Shown: positions 32,201 through 39,869, counted from the stretch's first letter. The stretch: 64,000 nt of DNA from G963667425 sp963667425 [NCBI: bacterium] (GCA_963667425.1 OY763407.1:1054001-1118000), one strand, 5' to 3'. Translations and numbers: made by a program. Notes: a model not told the origin generated them from the sequence alone.

Positions 32201-33206
32201 ATTGTGGTGTTCCACCTGTGGTAACAACTGTAATATTTTCATCAAAATTTATTGTAAAATCTAAATTCTGACCTGCAATATAGGTTCCATTGGCAGGTAC
32301 AGCAACAGAAGTAACTTCGCCAAGCGGTGTAACTGTTAATGTGGCAGTATAGGTTGATGCACTGTAATCAGTACCATCATTAACATCAAATGTAAAAGTT
32401 GAAGATGTGCCATTGGTGTTTATGTACTTAAGATAACCTGCATCTAAATTAGCTTTTGAAATTGCTGCTCCATTTGTCAAAGGAGATTCTGCTCCGTTAA
32501 TTGTTCCACTTCCATCAGAATCAATCCAGAGTGTTCCGTTTGACGGAATAGCAGTAACCCTTACATGATCAATTGGATCGCTATCTCCATCGGAATAACC
32601 AAAGTTTGCCGTAGCAAATGCATAAGCTGTATCTTCGTAAATTGTTCCAGCGGTGAAAGAAGCAGCCGTTGGTGCGTTATTTAAAGATGTTGCTGAAATA
32701 GTAATATCAACATAGGTAAAATTCATAGTATAATTTTGCACTGGAGTTTTAAGGTCGAATACTATTTGTGCAACATTATAGATTGGTGTAGTTGTTCCAT
32801 TATCAAAAAAACTAGTTAAAGAAATATTGCTGGTTGTTAATGTTTTATCAGAATTTAATGTCATTGTTTGTATTACATGTCCATTTTTGTCTTTAAAAAC
32901 AACCGTAGATGAAAGATCCGCAACAGTACTAGCATAACCCTTTAGTGTCATACCTTCAAAAGTGAAATCATCTACACCGTAAGCCTTAATGATAAAACTA
33001 GAGTGGGTACTTGTGTACATAGCGGTGCCGTCATTAACCATGACATTACTCACCACAAGATTGGGGTTGGTGCTAACTACTTTAAAGCCAGCTCCTCCTG
33101 TATCACTAACACCCAATTCTGCAAAAGTCGTTTGAGCAAGCACAACTCCACTTGAAAACAGAACAACAACGAATACAAATACACTGAAAATCAATTTCCT
33201 GTTCAT
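29232..33206 (-). CDS. Giant exported cadherin/MBG-repeat adhesin with acidic C-terminal spacer and terminal GCGCS motif
   Basis: The 1324-residue protein has a signal peptide cleaved near VVLAQ and no lipobox. Modules in order: a cadherin-like region from about 155 (DVNDGTDYSAST), a SwmB-like domain, a Big_5-type domain (APTLDSSVPADEATGVSV) and bacterial Ig/MBG domains (NYGEANPAFTITYSGFVNGE). Fibronectin-like and two cadherin repeats (LDYET, VADATKLDYE) follow, then a pre-peptidase-like domain with paired cysteines. Residues from about 1215 to 1312 are almost entirely D/E/T/V. The last nine residues are GCGCSVISW. It is probably a surface adhesin or matrix protein, and the C-terminal cysteines may be its anchor. 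AGGAG before ATG 33206 supports the start. Confidence 0.87.
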   Translation of the reverse strand: MNRKLIFSVFVFVVVLFSSGVVLAQTTFAELGVSDTGGAGFKVVSTNPNLVVSNVMVNDGTAMYTSTHSSFIIKAYGVDDFTFEGMTLKGYASTVADLSSTVVFKDKNGHVIQTMTLNSDKTLTTSNISLTSFFDNGTTTPIYNVAQIVFDLKTPVQNYTMNFTYVDITISATSLNNAPTAASFTAGTIYEDTAYAFATANFGYSDGDSDPIDHVRVTAIPSNGTLWIDSDGSGTINGAESPLTNGAAISKANLDAGYLKYINTNGTSSTFTFDVNDGTDYSASTYTATLTVTPLGEVTSVAVPANGTYIAGQNLDFTINFDENITVVTTGGTPQLSITIGSTTRQATYTTGSGTGALLFRYTIQAGELDTNGIEVNTLTANGGTLRNAASNDAKLTLNSVGSAASVLVDAVAPTLDSSVPADEATGVSVSADITLTFSENIAFGTGNILIKDLDDVSNITIDAASPGTQASILNNVLTLNPSSDLVESHHYAIQIAATAIDDIYGNSYSGITDDITFNFQVQKANQTISFGALPIKIYGDVDFTPEATATSGLTVTYSSSNTAVATIVSGQIHIVSAGSCTIYADQAGNETYDSAPQESQLLTVNKAVSVITWGNPSDITYGTALSGNELNAEANVTGSFEYTPAINTVLGSGHSQSLSVTFTPDDTTNYTTETKTVSINVSPAELTAKADDKTRNYGEANPAFTITYSGFVNGEYETAVTTASTAVTTATANSPAGTYDITVSGGTAPNYTFTYTKGTLTINGIIPTATTGTASTLTTRQATLNGTVADNGGNTVTEKGICISTSANPTTADTCMTDTSEESVIIGTFTGLNPNTTYHYRAYATTLEGTGYGNDQTFITYKAIAVTTGQSFNINENSAALTAVGTIEITGDIQGTANYTITTGDTENIFQMSGAEIQVADATKLDYETAVSHTVTIKIEDDENTSEETVTINLTNLNDNTPVITDSQYTLSENALNGTVIATLSAADADGTLNELTYTIETGNNDGIFALNAATGELTVIDNTNLDYETTASYSLGIKVSDTENEASATVTVTITDDTGTCAEPTEIDTLPFTVDTTTAERYSNITNYGANCGETTYGENDHTYVYTVSTGDKIEITATPETNYDLILMIQSDCGNNCDTYANEGTAGTAETIIYEATENKDIYIIVEGINGSGTYTLDVKVKVEETPDEDELTDDDEIIDEETDEDIYPVDEDEITDDDATSTDEDEVIDEETDEDIYPVDEDEITDDDATSTDEDEVIDEETDEDIYPADEDEVTDTETDNDVTEVIDEENDEESDTEETDLDIVKPSSDDGCGCSVISW
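29390..29620. repeat. 90-bp tandem repeat encoding a 30-residue acidic unit
   Basis: The landmark CCGGATAGATG recurs at 29390, 29480 and 29570, an exact 90-base period. Copies differ at only a few positions. It encodes a DED(E)VIDEETDEDIYP-type unit in the spacer just before the GCGCS terminus. Copy number is likely to vary between strains, changing spacer length without altering frame. Confidence 0.9.
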
Positions 33207-33247
33207 TTATAAACTCCTAAGAAACGATAGTTAAATAAATCTAAAAA

Positions 33248-33276
33248 AGCATAAACAATAAGCAGTGTTTTTACAA
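33248..33276 (-). promoter_or_regulatory. Probable promoter of the 1324-aa adhesin gene
   Basis: The minus strand has TTGTAA (33271-33276), a 17-base spacer and TATGCT (33248-33253). The start would be near 33241, giving a 35-base leader with AGGAG before ATG 33206. Confidence 0.5.
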
Positions 33277-33416
33277 GAAAAAAGATTTTAAAAAAAATAA
33301 AGATATGTATTAATAAAAAAAACTTATTCTACTTAAGATTTTCATGGGTTAATGGTTTGAACTCATCAATAATTAACAGAATTTATTAATAATACACAAA
33401 AACATTACTATATTTA

Positions 33417-34103
33417 TTACAATCCCAATCTTCTTTTAAGGTCTTTGTTTCCTTTAAGGGCTACGCGGGAAAATGCTTTTAGTTTGGAGATGGCTTCGTT
33501 CATTTCGTCTATTTTTTCGTCGCGCTCTTCGGTTGCGGTTATTGCTTCGGATCTTTCTTTGTCGGCGTTGATTTTGTATTCGAGGGTTTTAAGGAGTTTT
33601 GTTTGTCCTTCTTTTAATAGTTCTTCGGTTATTCCGTTTTCGGCAAACTGGTTTTTAATGGTTTCGTTGCCGAGTGCGTTTTTGTAGAACTGGATTGCTT
33701 CTTCGCTCCATGTTCCAAACGGTCTTGTGAGTCGTCTGTTTAAGAGTAAAGATTTATATGCTGTTTCGTCGTTTTTAAATATGTGGCGTGATAGTGTATG
33801 GTAGTCTGCATAGGTTTCGTAGGCTTCTTCTTTGAGTTTCTGAAATTCGGTTATTGCGCTTTTGGCTTCTCCTTGTTCCTGTTTTTGCGCAGCTTGTGCG
33901 TCTGATGCCTGATCGATTAGAATGAGTAGTGCGAGCAGTTTTTCCTCGGTGTATTTGAATTTTCCTACTGCTGTAAGGATTTCGGGGGTGTTTAGGGTTG
34001 TTTCAACAAATTTTCTGTTTTCTGAGATGTTTGTTTCGATGGTGTTTGCTGTTTTTGCTTTTTTTGATTCGTCTGCAACATTTTGCGGTGTGTTTTCTGT
34101 CAT
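33417..34103 (-). CDS. Unrecognised helical cytoplasmic protein
   Basis: The 228-residue protein has no signal peptide or membrane segment. It is rich in A, E, K and Q and is predicted to be mainly alpha-helical. Coiled-coil stretches are likely at about 75-110 and 175-225 (for example ATEERDEKIDEMNEAI). The C-terminus is basic (KGNKDLKRRLGL). I do not recognise the family. AGGAG lies eight bases before ATG 34103. The ATG overlaps the stop of the ancestral frame of the minisatellite gene upstream, so the two were probably translationally coupled before that gene was frameshifted. Confidence 0.7.
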   Translation of the reverse strand: MTENTPQNVADESKKAKTANTIETNISENRKFVETTLNTPEILTAVGKFKYTEEKLLALLILIDQASDAQAAQKQEQGEAKSAITEFQKLKEEAYETYADYHTLSRHIFKNDETAYKSLLLNRRLTRPFGTWSEEAIQFYKNALGNETIKNQFAENGITEELLKEGQTKLLKTLEYKINADKERSEAITATEERDEKIDEMNEAISKLKAFSRVALKGNKDLKRRLGL

Positions 34104-34434
34104 GATTTGACTCCTTTTGATGTTAATAAAATAGATTTATTAAAGAACTTAGGTGATGATGCTTTTCTGACTGGTTCCCAAGCACAGAATCTTAGTGCTT
34201 TTGCATTTCCAGTCGCTGTTTTTAAGTTTCCATCGATGCTTTTACGTTTCCAGTCAGTGCTTTTAAGTTTCCGGTCGATGCTTTTATGTTTCCGGTCGAT
34301 GCTTTTATGTTTCCGGTCGATGCTTTTATGTTTCCAGTCGATGCTTTTATGTTTCCAGTCGATGCTTTTATGTTTCCGGTCGATGCTTTTATGTTTTTTG
34401 TTCCGTCTTTTGCTTTTTTTAGCTGTGACTTCAT
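34100..34434 (-). pseudogene. Frameshifted repeat-protein gene (NIKASTG repeats)
   Basis: From ATG 34434 (GGAA upstream) the frame encodes heptapeptide repeats NIKASTG and stops early at 34222. The cause is visible. The repeat unit at 34227-34246 is 20 instead of 21 bases, one base lost within TCGA(C)TGG. Restoring that base lets the frame continue through KALRFCAWEPVRKASSP to a TGA at 34100-34102. That stop overlaps the next gene's ATG, and the repaired protein would be 111 residues. The tidy overlap supports a formerly intact gene. Function is unknown. Whether the loss is real or a sequencing error is not decidable here. Confidence 0.6.
34206..34393. repeat. 21-bp minisatellite, nine units
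   Basis: Nine consecutive units of the form TTTCC(A/G)GTCGATGCTTTTATG on the plus strand. All are 21 bases except the second (34227-34246, 20 bases). Central units are identical except for A/G at one position. It encodes a seven-residue repeat on the minus strand. Confidence 0.95.
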
Positions 34435-34550
34435 GGTTTTTCCAGTGTTTTGATCTTTTTATGTATGATTTTATCTTTTGTATACGTTAAAGTCAAATTC
34501 TACTACATATTTATGAGGAGTTTTTTTAATATTGTGTAGTATGGTTGGTT

Positions 34551-34753
34551 GGAGTTGATCCGTATGAACTGTTACCTGGACGTATCTCTTTTGTGAGGGT
34601 CACGCCTGTTCCGTCGCTTGCCCATATTTTCTGATAAACCCACGGAGAACCGCTGAGTGGATAGTTTGCATAGAGATATATGCTGTTGTCATAAACTGTT
34701 GAGCCTCCGATCGGAGATGATGCCGCACATCCGCTGATATCTGCCGCACAGAC
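34551..34753 (-). pseudogene. Deleted remnant of an ELWxxDGT lipoprotein gene
   Basis: These 203 bases match two separate blocks of the gene at 36562-38553. They are 37238-37302 (two mismatches) and 37455-37602 (identical by eye), fused at the shared ten bases CTGTTCCGTC. Block lengths (65 + 148 - 10) equal 203 exactly. It has no start and no flanking homology, so it is a non-functional fragment. It is probably a partial duplicate that later lost 162 bases by microhomology-mediated deletion. Confidence 0.9.
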
Positions 34754-34865
34754 GAGAGTATCCTAAAAATGTAATATAAAGTTTACTTCACCTTTGCTTT
34801 TTTGTTATTTTGCGTTAAGTTTTTCTTTAAAACTTACTTTTGACTTAAAAATATGACTTTATTTT

Positions 34866-35609
34866 TTAATAATCCTGATCTTCTTCGTCTGAATCAACAA
34901 TGTCTTCGTCATTTACTATGTCGTTATCAATAAAATCTTCATCTGATGTTTCTTTTTCATCTAAAATTACAGAAATTACTCCTTCACATATTCTGGTTTT
35001 ATCCCAACCACTTTCAGGATTGTCGTAGCAGTTTAATTCCATGTCTGTAATTTCTTTATTTTCAAATGTGCCGTTAAGTTCGCCGTCAATATCTGCCACT
35101 GTAAGTTTAGATGGCTTATAATTTTCTCCCCAGCAATTAGAATCTTCATCTGCAATTACAAAATCTCCATTTTCATCAGACTGAGCAGTTACTTCTTTTG
35201 ATGTAGCTTCAAGTGTGTAGTTATAAATAAGCTTAATATCTTTTATCGGATTTCCGTTTTTATCTTTTACATCTCCTGTAACATTTAAAGAAAAAGTTGT
35301 GTAAGGACAGCCATACAAAATATCTTCATCAGGCTCTTCGTCCGGATATGGCAGATCATCGCTGTCGATATCTTCGTCAATGTTATCTTCATCAGCAAAA
35401 TCATCATCATTACTATCTTCATCTACAGTATCTTCATCTACAGTATCTTCATCAAATTTACTGTAATCTACATCAAGACAGCCATATGCTGTAGAATCAG
35501 GATACGAATTATCCGGCTCTTCATAGGAATTATTGCTTGTGTCATCACATGCTGTAAATCCGACTATAAAACTGAAGAAAACTAGTAAAAGTGTGTAGAT
35601 TTTTTTCAT
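34866..35609 (-). CDS. Acidic-tether lipoprotein resembling radical SAM-associated lipoproteins
   Basis: The 247-residue lipoprotein has a signal ending VGFTAC, then the sequence STAYGCLDV and an acidic stretch with DEDTVDEDTVDED repeats. A second YGC motif (ILYGCPYTTFSLNVTG) opens a transthyretin-like domain containing KDKNGNPIKDIKLIY and ADIDGELNGTF. This layout (YGxPY, then GNPIKDI, then a D-DG segment) resembles putative lipoproteins annotated next to radical SAM genes. No radical SAM gene is in view. The C-terminus is again acidic (EDIVDSDEEDQDY). Family assignment is tentative; export and lipidation are clear. Confidence 0.72.
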   Translation of the reverse strand: MKKIYTLLLVFFSFIVGFTACDDTSNNSYEEPDNSYPDSTAYGCLDVDYSKFDEDTVDEDTVDEDSNDDDFADEDNIDEDIDSDDLPYPDEEPDEDILYGCPYTTFSLNVTGDVKDKNGNPIKDIKLIYNYTLEATSKEVTAQSDENGDFVIADEDSNCWGENYKPSKLTVADIDGELNGTFENKEITDMELNCYDNPESGWDKTRICEGVISVILDEKETSDEDFIDNDIVNDEDIVDSDEEDQDY

Positions 35610-35641
35610 TTATATTTTCTCAACTGTATATAACATTTTTA

Positions 35642-35669
35642 ACTTTAGTATTTAAATATTTGTTGTCAA
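35642..35669 (-). promoter_or_regulatory. Probable promoter of the 34866-35609 lipoprotein gene
   Basis: The minus strand has TTGACA (35664-35669), a 16-base spacer and TAAAGT (35642-35647). Predicted start is near 35635, about 26 bases before ATG 35609. Confidence 0.5.
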
Positions 35670-35707
35670 ATATAATTCATTTTTGTATGTAAAAGATTGT
35701 TAATTGC

Positions 35708-36346
35708 CTAGTTTGCGTTTCTAACGCATCTTGCAAGTCCTCCTTTAGAAAAATACTTATAGTCAATAGATGCATCTGACATATAAACTAACCATGCAGC
35801 ATTAATAGAACTATTGTCATCATCTAAAACTGTAGTAGATGACCAATAATAACTTAAATCTCCATCAAATTTTGAGTATCCTGCAGAAGAAGAACTACAG
35901 CCTGTACAATTATTATCATAGCATCTACTACTTGTAGACATACAATTGTCTTTTACATAACAGGCTCCGTTTGGAGCAGTATAACGACAATCTTCAATCA
36001 ATGTTCTTAATTCATTAATTGAAGGCAATCTCCAATCAGTATATCCAGCATAGTTAAGTTCCTGACAATATTCTTTAGATCTTTCCCAATTTAATAATAT
36101 TGGATTAATATTTACCTGTCACATCAGATTTGAAGATGAATCTGTAAAAAGTTTATCAATGTCACCTGCATTTGTAACACAAACTAAGCTAATACATTTT
36201 AAATCGGTTTTACAATCTTCAGTTTTTAGACAGTTTTCTCCATAGCCGCTTTTACCTTCATCAGAAGTGTTTTCATCTGCACTTTCTCCACCGCAAGATA
36301 TAAAAACTAATAAAGAAAAGAACAATACAAATAATTTGATTTTCAT
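35708..36346 (-). pseudogene. DUF1566 (Lcl-like) lipoprotein gene interrupted by one in-frame TGA
   Basis: From ATG 36346 the frame encodes a lipoprotein signal (LVFISC), a short acidic tether and a Cys-rich segment. It then meets TGA at 36119-36121 after DSSSNLM. The same frame continues without further stops to 35708. It reads QVNINPILLNWERSKEYC, then YTDWRLPSINELRTLI and WSS, the core of a DUF1566/Lcl C-terminal domain. DUF1566 proteins typically have MW at the interrupted position, and the related gene at 47494-48381 has VMWTGK there. A TGG-to-TGA change therefore explains the break. Total length is 212 codons plus stop. It is probably a recent pseudogene; read-through is possible but unsupported. 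Confidence 0.82.
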
Positions 36347-36506
36347 TTTTTACCTCTATTAAAATTAAATTAACAACGATTAAAAGATTGCGGCTAAAAA
36401 TTAAGTAGTCAAGAAATAATTTAATAAAATCAATATATAATAACTTTTATATGATACTTAAGAATATTCTCAGCTGTTTATATTTTTTTGAGGAGGAACA
36501 AAAACT

Positions 36507-36542
36507 ATGGTTGATAAGAAAAATGATGCGAAGTCTTTTTAA
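36507..36542 (+). other. Micro-ORF with strong ribosome site (11 codons)
   Basis: GAGGAGG at 36490-36496 precedes ATG 36507, which opens MVDKKNDAKSF and then TAA. The frame ends 20 bases before the convergent end of the ELWxxDGT gene. It could be the 5' remnant of a lost gene or a chance match. The ribosome site is stronger than at most real genes here. Confidence 0.3.
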
Positions 36543-36561
36543 GGTTTAATTTTTTCTTCCG

Positions 36562-38553
36562 TTACCAGTCTATTCCGTATCTGTAAAGCTCTGTGTCGGA
36601 TGAACTTGTCATTCTTCCTGCTATATAAAGATTACCGCCAAATATGTAGAGTCCTATATTCGGTCCTTCTTTACTGAATCCATTGTTGTTGTAGCTGACA
36701 TTGATTCCGCTTAATTTTATACTGCCGGCATCGGTTCCGTCCGTGTAGTAGAGGTCGTCGGTAGTGCTGTAGTAAAGTCTGCTGTCAGTTGTGGAATAGA
36801 TCATGTTTTTTACAACTTTGTCAAGATTTGTTATTTTAACGGTTCCGGCTGTGGTACCGTCGCTTTTCCAGAGTTCGTAATTGTAGCTTCCGCTATCGTT
36901 ACCAAAATAGAGTACGCCATCAAATACTTCCGAAGCAGACATCTGAAGAGCGGATTTATTGAAAGTTCCTAATTTTGTAAGGTTTACTGATGTGCCGTCT
37001 GTTACCCATATTTCTCCATCAGTTGAGCTTGTAATATCGTTAAGAAGAATGAATGCTCTGTTGTTCTTTTTATCGGCAATGATTTTATAAATGCTGTATT
37101 TGTTTGAGTCGATGTCAAAGAGTTTGAGGGTCTGCGAATCTCCTGAAACTGCAAGGTCTGTAACGTATAGTCCTTTTATGTTGTCTGTGTCGTATGCTGT
37201 AAAGAGGAGTTTGTTTCCTATGTCGGTAAGGTTGGATGGAGTTGATCCGTATGAACTGTTACCTGGACGTATATCTTTTGTAAGGGTCACGCCTGTTCCG
37301 TCAGGATTGATATACATAACTTCATTTCCATGTCCATTTTCCGAATCGAACTCGTATGTGGACATTATGAAGAAGAGTTTCCCCTGAGATGCTGTGAGTT
37401 GCGTAATGCCTGCGCCGATATTTTTGGAGTCAAATATTATTTTTGTTCCTGATTCTGTTCCGTCGCTTGCCCATATTTTCTGATAAACCCACGGAGAACC
37501 GCTGAGTGGATAGTTTGCATAGAGATATATGCTGTTGTCATAAACTGTTGAGCCTCCGATCGGAGATGATGCCGCACATCCGCTGATATCTGCCGCACAG
37601 ACATCTGCAAGCATTTTTGTTCCTGATTCGGTTGCATCTATTTTCCATAACTGGCCTGTTCCATGAGATGCAAAGAGTTTGTTTCCTGCTCTTTTTGTGT
37701 AAATCGGGCTGTTGATTGCCGGATTTCTGTAAAAAGATACTGTCCCTTCTGTTGTTCCGTCGCTTGTATAGTATCCAGAGCCTTCTCCGTCAAGTGCATA
37801 GAATACAAGTTTTCCTGCTACTTCATTAAAATATGCCGGATTTGAACTGTAGGATGAGCCTGGTCTGATGTCTTTCACTTTTGCAAAGCGGGTTAATGAG
37901 GAAAAGTATACTTCTTCGGAGTCACTGCTTACTGAGTCGCTGCATATAACATAAAAGCTGCATGATGCTCCTAAAGTTTCCACTTCATAAAGAGCTGTGC
38001 CGTCACCGTTATCGGTAAGTACGCCACCGCAGTAGTTGTCTTCAAGGGTTATTGTCAGCTCGTCTCCGTCAGGGTCTGAACAGACTATTGAGTAGGAATA
38101 CGGGTATCCTTCTTTGAATCCTTCTGTAGGAGCTTCTGATGTGATTTCAGGCGATGTGTACGGAATTTCAATATCGGTGTCTGTTGTCTCATCCACTGTT
38201 TCATCTTCGTCTACTATATAATCAGCGTCTACTAACGCATCTTCATCAATTGTTTCGTCTTCGTCAGCTATTTCATCCATATCAACGGAGATATCTTCAT
38301 CAATTGTTTCATCAGCATCGATAGTCTCATCAATATCTACAGTTTCGTCAGCATCTACAGTTTCGTCTTCATCTGTTGTCTCATCCATGTCTACTGATTC
38401 ATCAACTGTTTCATCCATAGTTTCATCTGCATCATAAGAAATATCCTCTGTTTCCACATCGTCTATATCATTATCATTTTTTGTTCCTGATGAAGTGCCA
38501 TCGCAACCGGCAATTACGAAAATAATAATAAAAACAGTTAGCAGATAGTTCAT
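36562..38553 (-). CDS. Acidic-tether lipoprotein with ELWxxDGT-type beta-propeller repeats
   Basis: The 663-residue lipoprotein has a signal ending FVIAGC (Cys17). Residues 27-128 are a tether of about 100 residues, largely hexapeptide repeats of the form DETVDA/DETIDE. A short Ig-like segment (SPEITSEAPTEGF) follows, then repeats such as YYTSDGTTEGTVSF, IWASDGTESGTKI, IWVTDGTS and ELWKSDGTTAGTV. These are the ELWxxDGT repeat, which probably builds a beta-propeller. It is likely surface-exposed with an unknown ligand. GGAGGAG before ATG 38553 supports the start. Part of its sequence is duplicated as the fragment at 34551-34753. Confidence 0.87.
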   Translation of the reverse strand: MNYLLTVFIIIFVIAGCDGTSSGTKNDNDIDDVETEDISYDADETMDETVDESVDMDETTDEDETVDADETVDIDETIDADETIDEDISVDMDEIADEDETIDEDALVDADYIVDEDETVDETTDTDIEIPYTSPEITSEAPTEGFKEGYPYSYSIVCSDPDGDELTITLEDNYCGGVLTDNGDGTALYEVETLGASCSFYVICSDSVSSDSEEVYFSSLTRFAKVKDIRPGSSYSSNPAYFNEVAGKLVFYALDGEGSGYYTSDGTTEGTVSFYRNPAINSPIYTKRAGNKLFASHGTGQLWKIDATESGTKMLADVCAADISGCAASSPIGGSTVYDNSIYLYANYPLSGSPWVYQKIWASDGTESGTKIIFDSKNIGAGITQLTASQGKLFFIMSTYEFDSENGHGNEVMYINPDGTGVTLTKDIRPGNSSYGSTPSNLTDIGNKLLFTAYDTDNIKGLYVTDLAVSGDSQTLKLFDIDSNKYSIYKIIADKKNNRAFILLNDITSSTDGEIWVTDGTSVNLTKLGTFNKSALQMSASEVFDGVLYFGNDSGSYNYELWKSDGTTAGTVKITNLDKVVKNMIYSTTDSRLYYSTTDDLYYTDGTDAGSIKLSGINVSYNNNGFSKEGPNIGLYIFGGNLYIAGRMTSSSDTELYRYGIDW
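38182..38427. repeat. 18-bp-period repeats coding for the acidic tether
   Basis: Imperfect 18-base repeats encode DETVDA/DETVDI/DETIDA/DETIDE units at residues 43-124 of the ELWxxDGT lipoprotein. They are degenerate at third positions, suggesting selection on the acidic hexapeptide rather than recent slippage alone. Confidence 0.75.
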
Positions 38554-38585
38554 TTAACTCCTCCAATTAAATAAGTATGTGCTTT

Positions 38586-38613
38586 AAAATAGAGGATACA
38601 GCTCATTTGTCAA
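38586..38613 (-). promoter_or_regulatory. Promoter of the ELWxxDGT lipoprotein gene
   Basis: The minus strand has TTGACA (38608-38613), 16 bases and TATTTT (38586-38591). Predicted start is near 38579, about 26 bases before the ATG. Confidence 0.55.
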
Positions 38614-38685
38614 CTTTATGTGAAATATAATGATATTTTTTAAACTGAATCAGAAAAATTTAATGAATAATTTAAAGAAAAGAGC

Positions 38686-39861
38686 TTATTTACAGACTTT
38701 AAGTCCTGCGCTGACTATTTCAGATGTTACATCGCCTTCAGGTGTTGCTGTAGGATGGTAGAGTTTCATGTTGGATGATGTGAATGCGAAGTTGCTGTTT
38801 CCTTCCCCTGCTATTGTTGCGGCTGTAACTGTTATGTCACCGTATGCAACCATTGAAACGCACTGACTTGTTGGAGTGTTTACATCTGGTGTGTTCATTA
38901 TAAGAAGATTGGTATTACAGTTGACTATACATGTATGTATAGTGTTGTTTTGCGTTATTTTGCTTAACTCGATTGAAAACTGAATGTTGTTTGCATCTGT
39001 TCCGTCAAATGAATCTATTTCTCCTGCACCGTTAAACGATACAAGATAAGAATTTTGCATAAGTGTCATTATTCCGCTGTCGTTCACGCAGAATGTTTCG
39101 TGTGCGTTTGTCTGGTTGTGCGGAATGTATATTGTCTGTTGTGCACCGTTTGCCATGAATGTAACTATCGATTTAAAGTATGGGGTTGCCGAGAAGTATC
39201 CGTATTCCGGCACTGTTGTGTAGATTGATGTTGTCGAGTAATTTATTGTATCGAATGTTCCAAGTGGCGTAACGGCTGGATTTGTGTCGGTGTCTGTATC
39301 TGGTGTTTCGGTTTTTTCAGTGCATGTTGATGTGTCGTATCCTGAGCAGTCTATTTTGCATGATGCGCTGCCTTCAGTGTTGCTGTCTATGTCTGAGCAG
39401 TTTGCTGCGGCTCCTTTCGGATCACATCTTTCCCCGCTGTCTATTGTTCCGTTTCCGCATAACTCGCTTATGTCTGCATCTGGTGTTTCGGTGATGTCGC
39501 TGTCTGCAGGAGTGGCTGTATCGGCATCTGGTACTGATGCGATATCGTTATCGTTCGCGGGAACTGTTCCTGTACATTCTGCGGCAAATGCTCCGCTTTC
39601 TATGTATTCACGGCAGCCGACATTCTGAGTGGCGCAGTCACTGGTTGAAACCCATTTGTATGCACCGTCTATGTCTGCATCAGGAACTGCAACCATCATG
39701 CACTCTATGAGCTTTGTTCCGTCACATCTTACTTCGCCGGGTGTGTAACATGAATCACCTGATGCAACTGGTGAGACATCAACTGTATCGTCTTCACTGT
39801 CTCCGCATGAAACAAGAAACTGTAAGCTGAACAAAAGGATGATAATAAGTAATTTTTTCAT
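38686..39861 (-). CDS. Acidic-tether lipoprotein of unknown function
   Basis: The 391-residue lipoprotein has a signal ending QFLVSC. The N-terminal third is cysteine-rich (GEVRCDGTKLIEC; SDCATQNVGC). A Pro/Asp/Thr linker with a cysteine motif follows (CGNGTIDSGERCDPKG, resembling the DUF4215/Myxococcota Cys-rich repeat). A beta-rich C-terminal domain of about 190 residues is not recognised. ATG 39861 follows GGGGGGAAA. It begins eight bases after the stop of the IgGFc-binding gene, so the two are cotranscribed. Confidence 0.75.
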   Translation of the reverse strand: MKKLLIIILLFSLQFLVSCGDSEDDTVDVSPVASGDSCYTPGEVRCDGTKLIECMMVAVPDADIDGAYKWVSTSDCATQNVGCREYIESGAFAAECTGTVPANDNDIASVPDADTATPADSDITETPDADISELCGNGTIDSGERCDPKGAAANCSDIDSNTEGSASCKIDCSGYDTSTCTEKTETPDTDTDTNPAVTPLGTFDTINYSTTSIYTTVPEYGYFSATPYFKSIVTFMANGAQQTIYIPHNQTNAHETFCVNDSGIMTLMQNSYLVSFNGAGEIDSFDGTDANNIQFSIELSKITQNNTIHTCIVNCNTNLLIMNTPDVNTPTSQCVSMVAYGDITVTAATIAGEGNSNFAFTSSNMKLYHPTATPEGDVTSEIVSAGLKVCK

Positions 39862-39869
39862 TTTCCCCC

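Noticed and set aside
34206-34393. CRISPR array
   Set aside because: Units are contiguous 21-bp repeats with no spacers, and no cas genes are near.
34083-34490. Plus-strand ORF over the 21-bp repeats
   Set aside because: It is the mirror of the repeat array with monotonous FRSMLLC-type sequence and no ribosome site. The minus-strand frame connects properly to the next gene.
35708-36346. UGA recoded as Trp, suggested by the TGA at a conserved Trp position
   Set aside because: TGA serves as a normal stop for genes at 49703, 53825 and 56292, and Trp is TGG throughout, so a single nonsense change is more likely.
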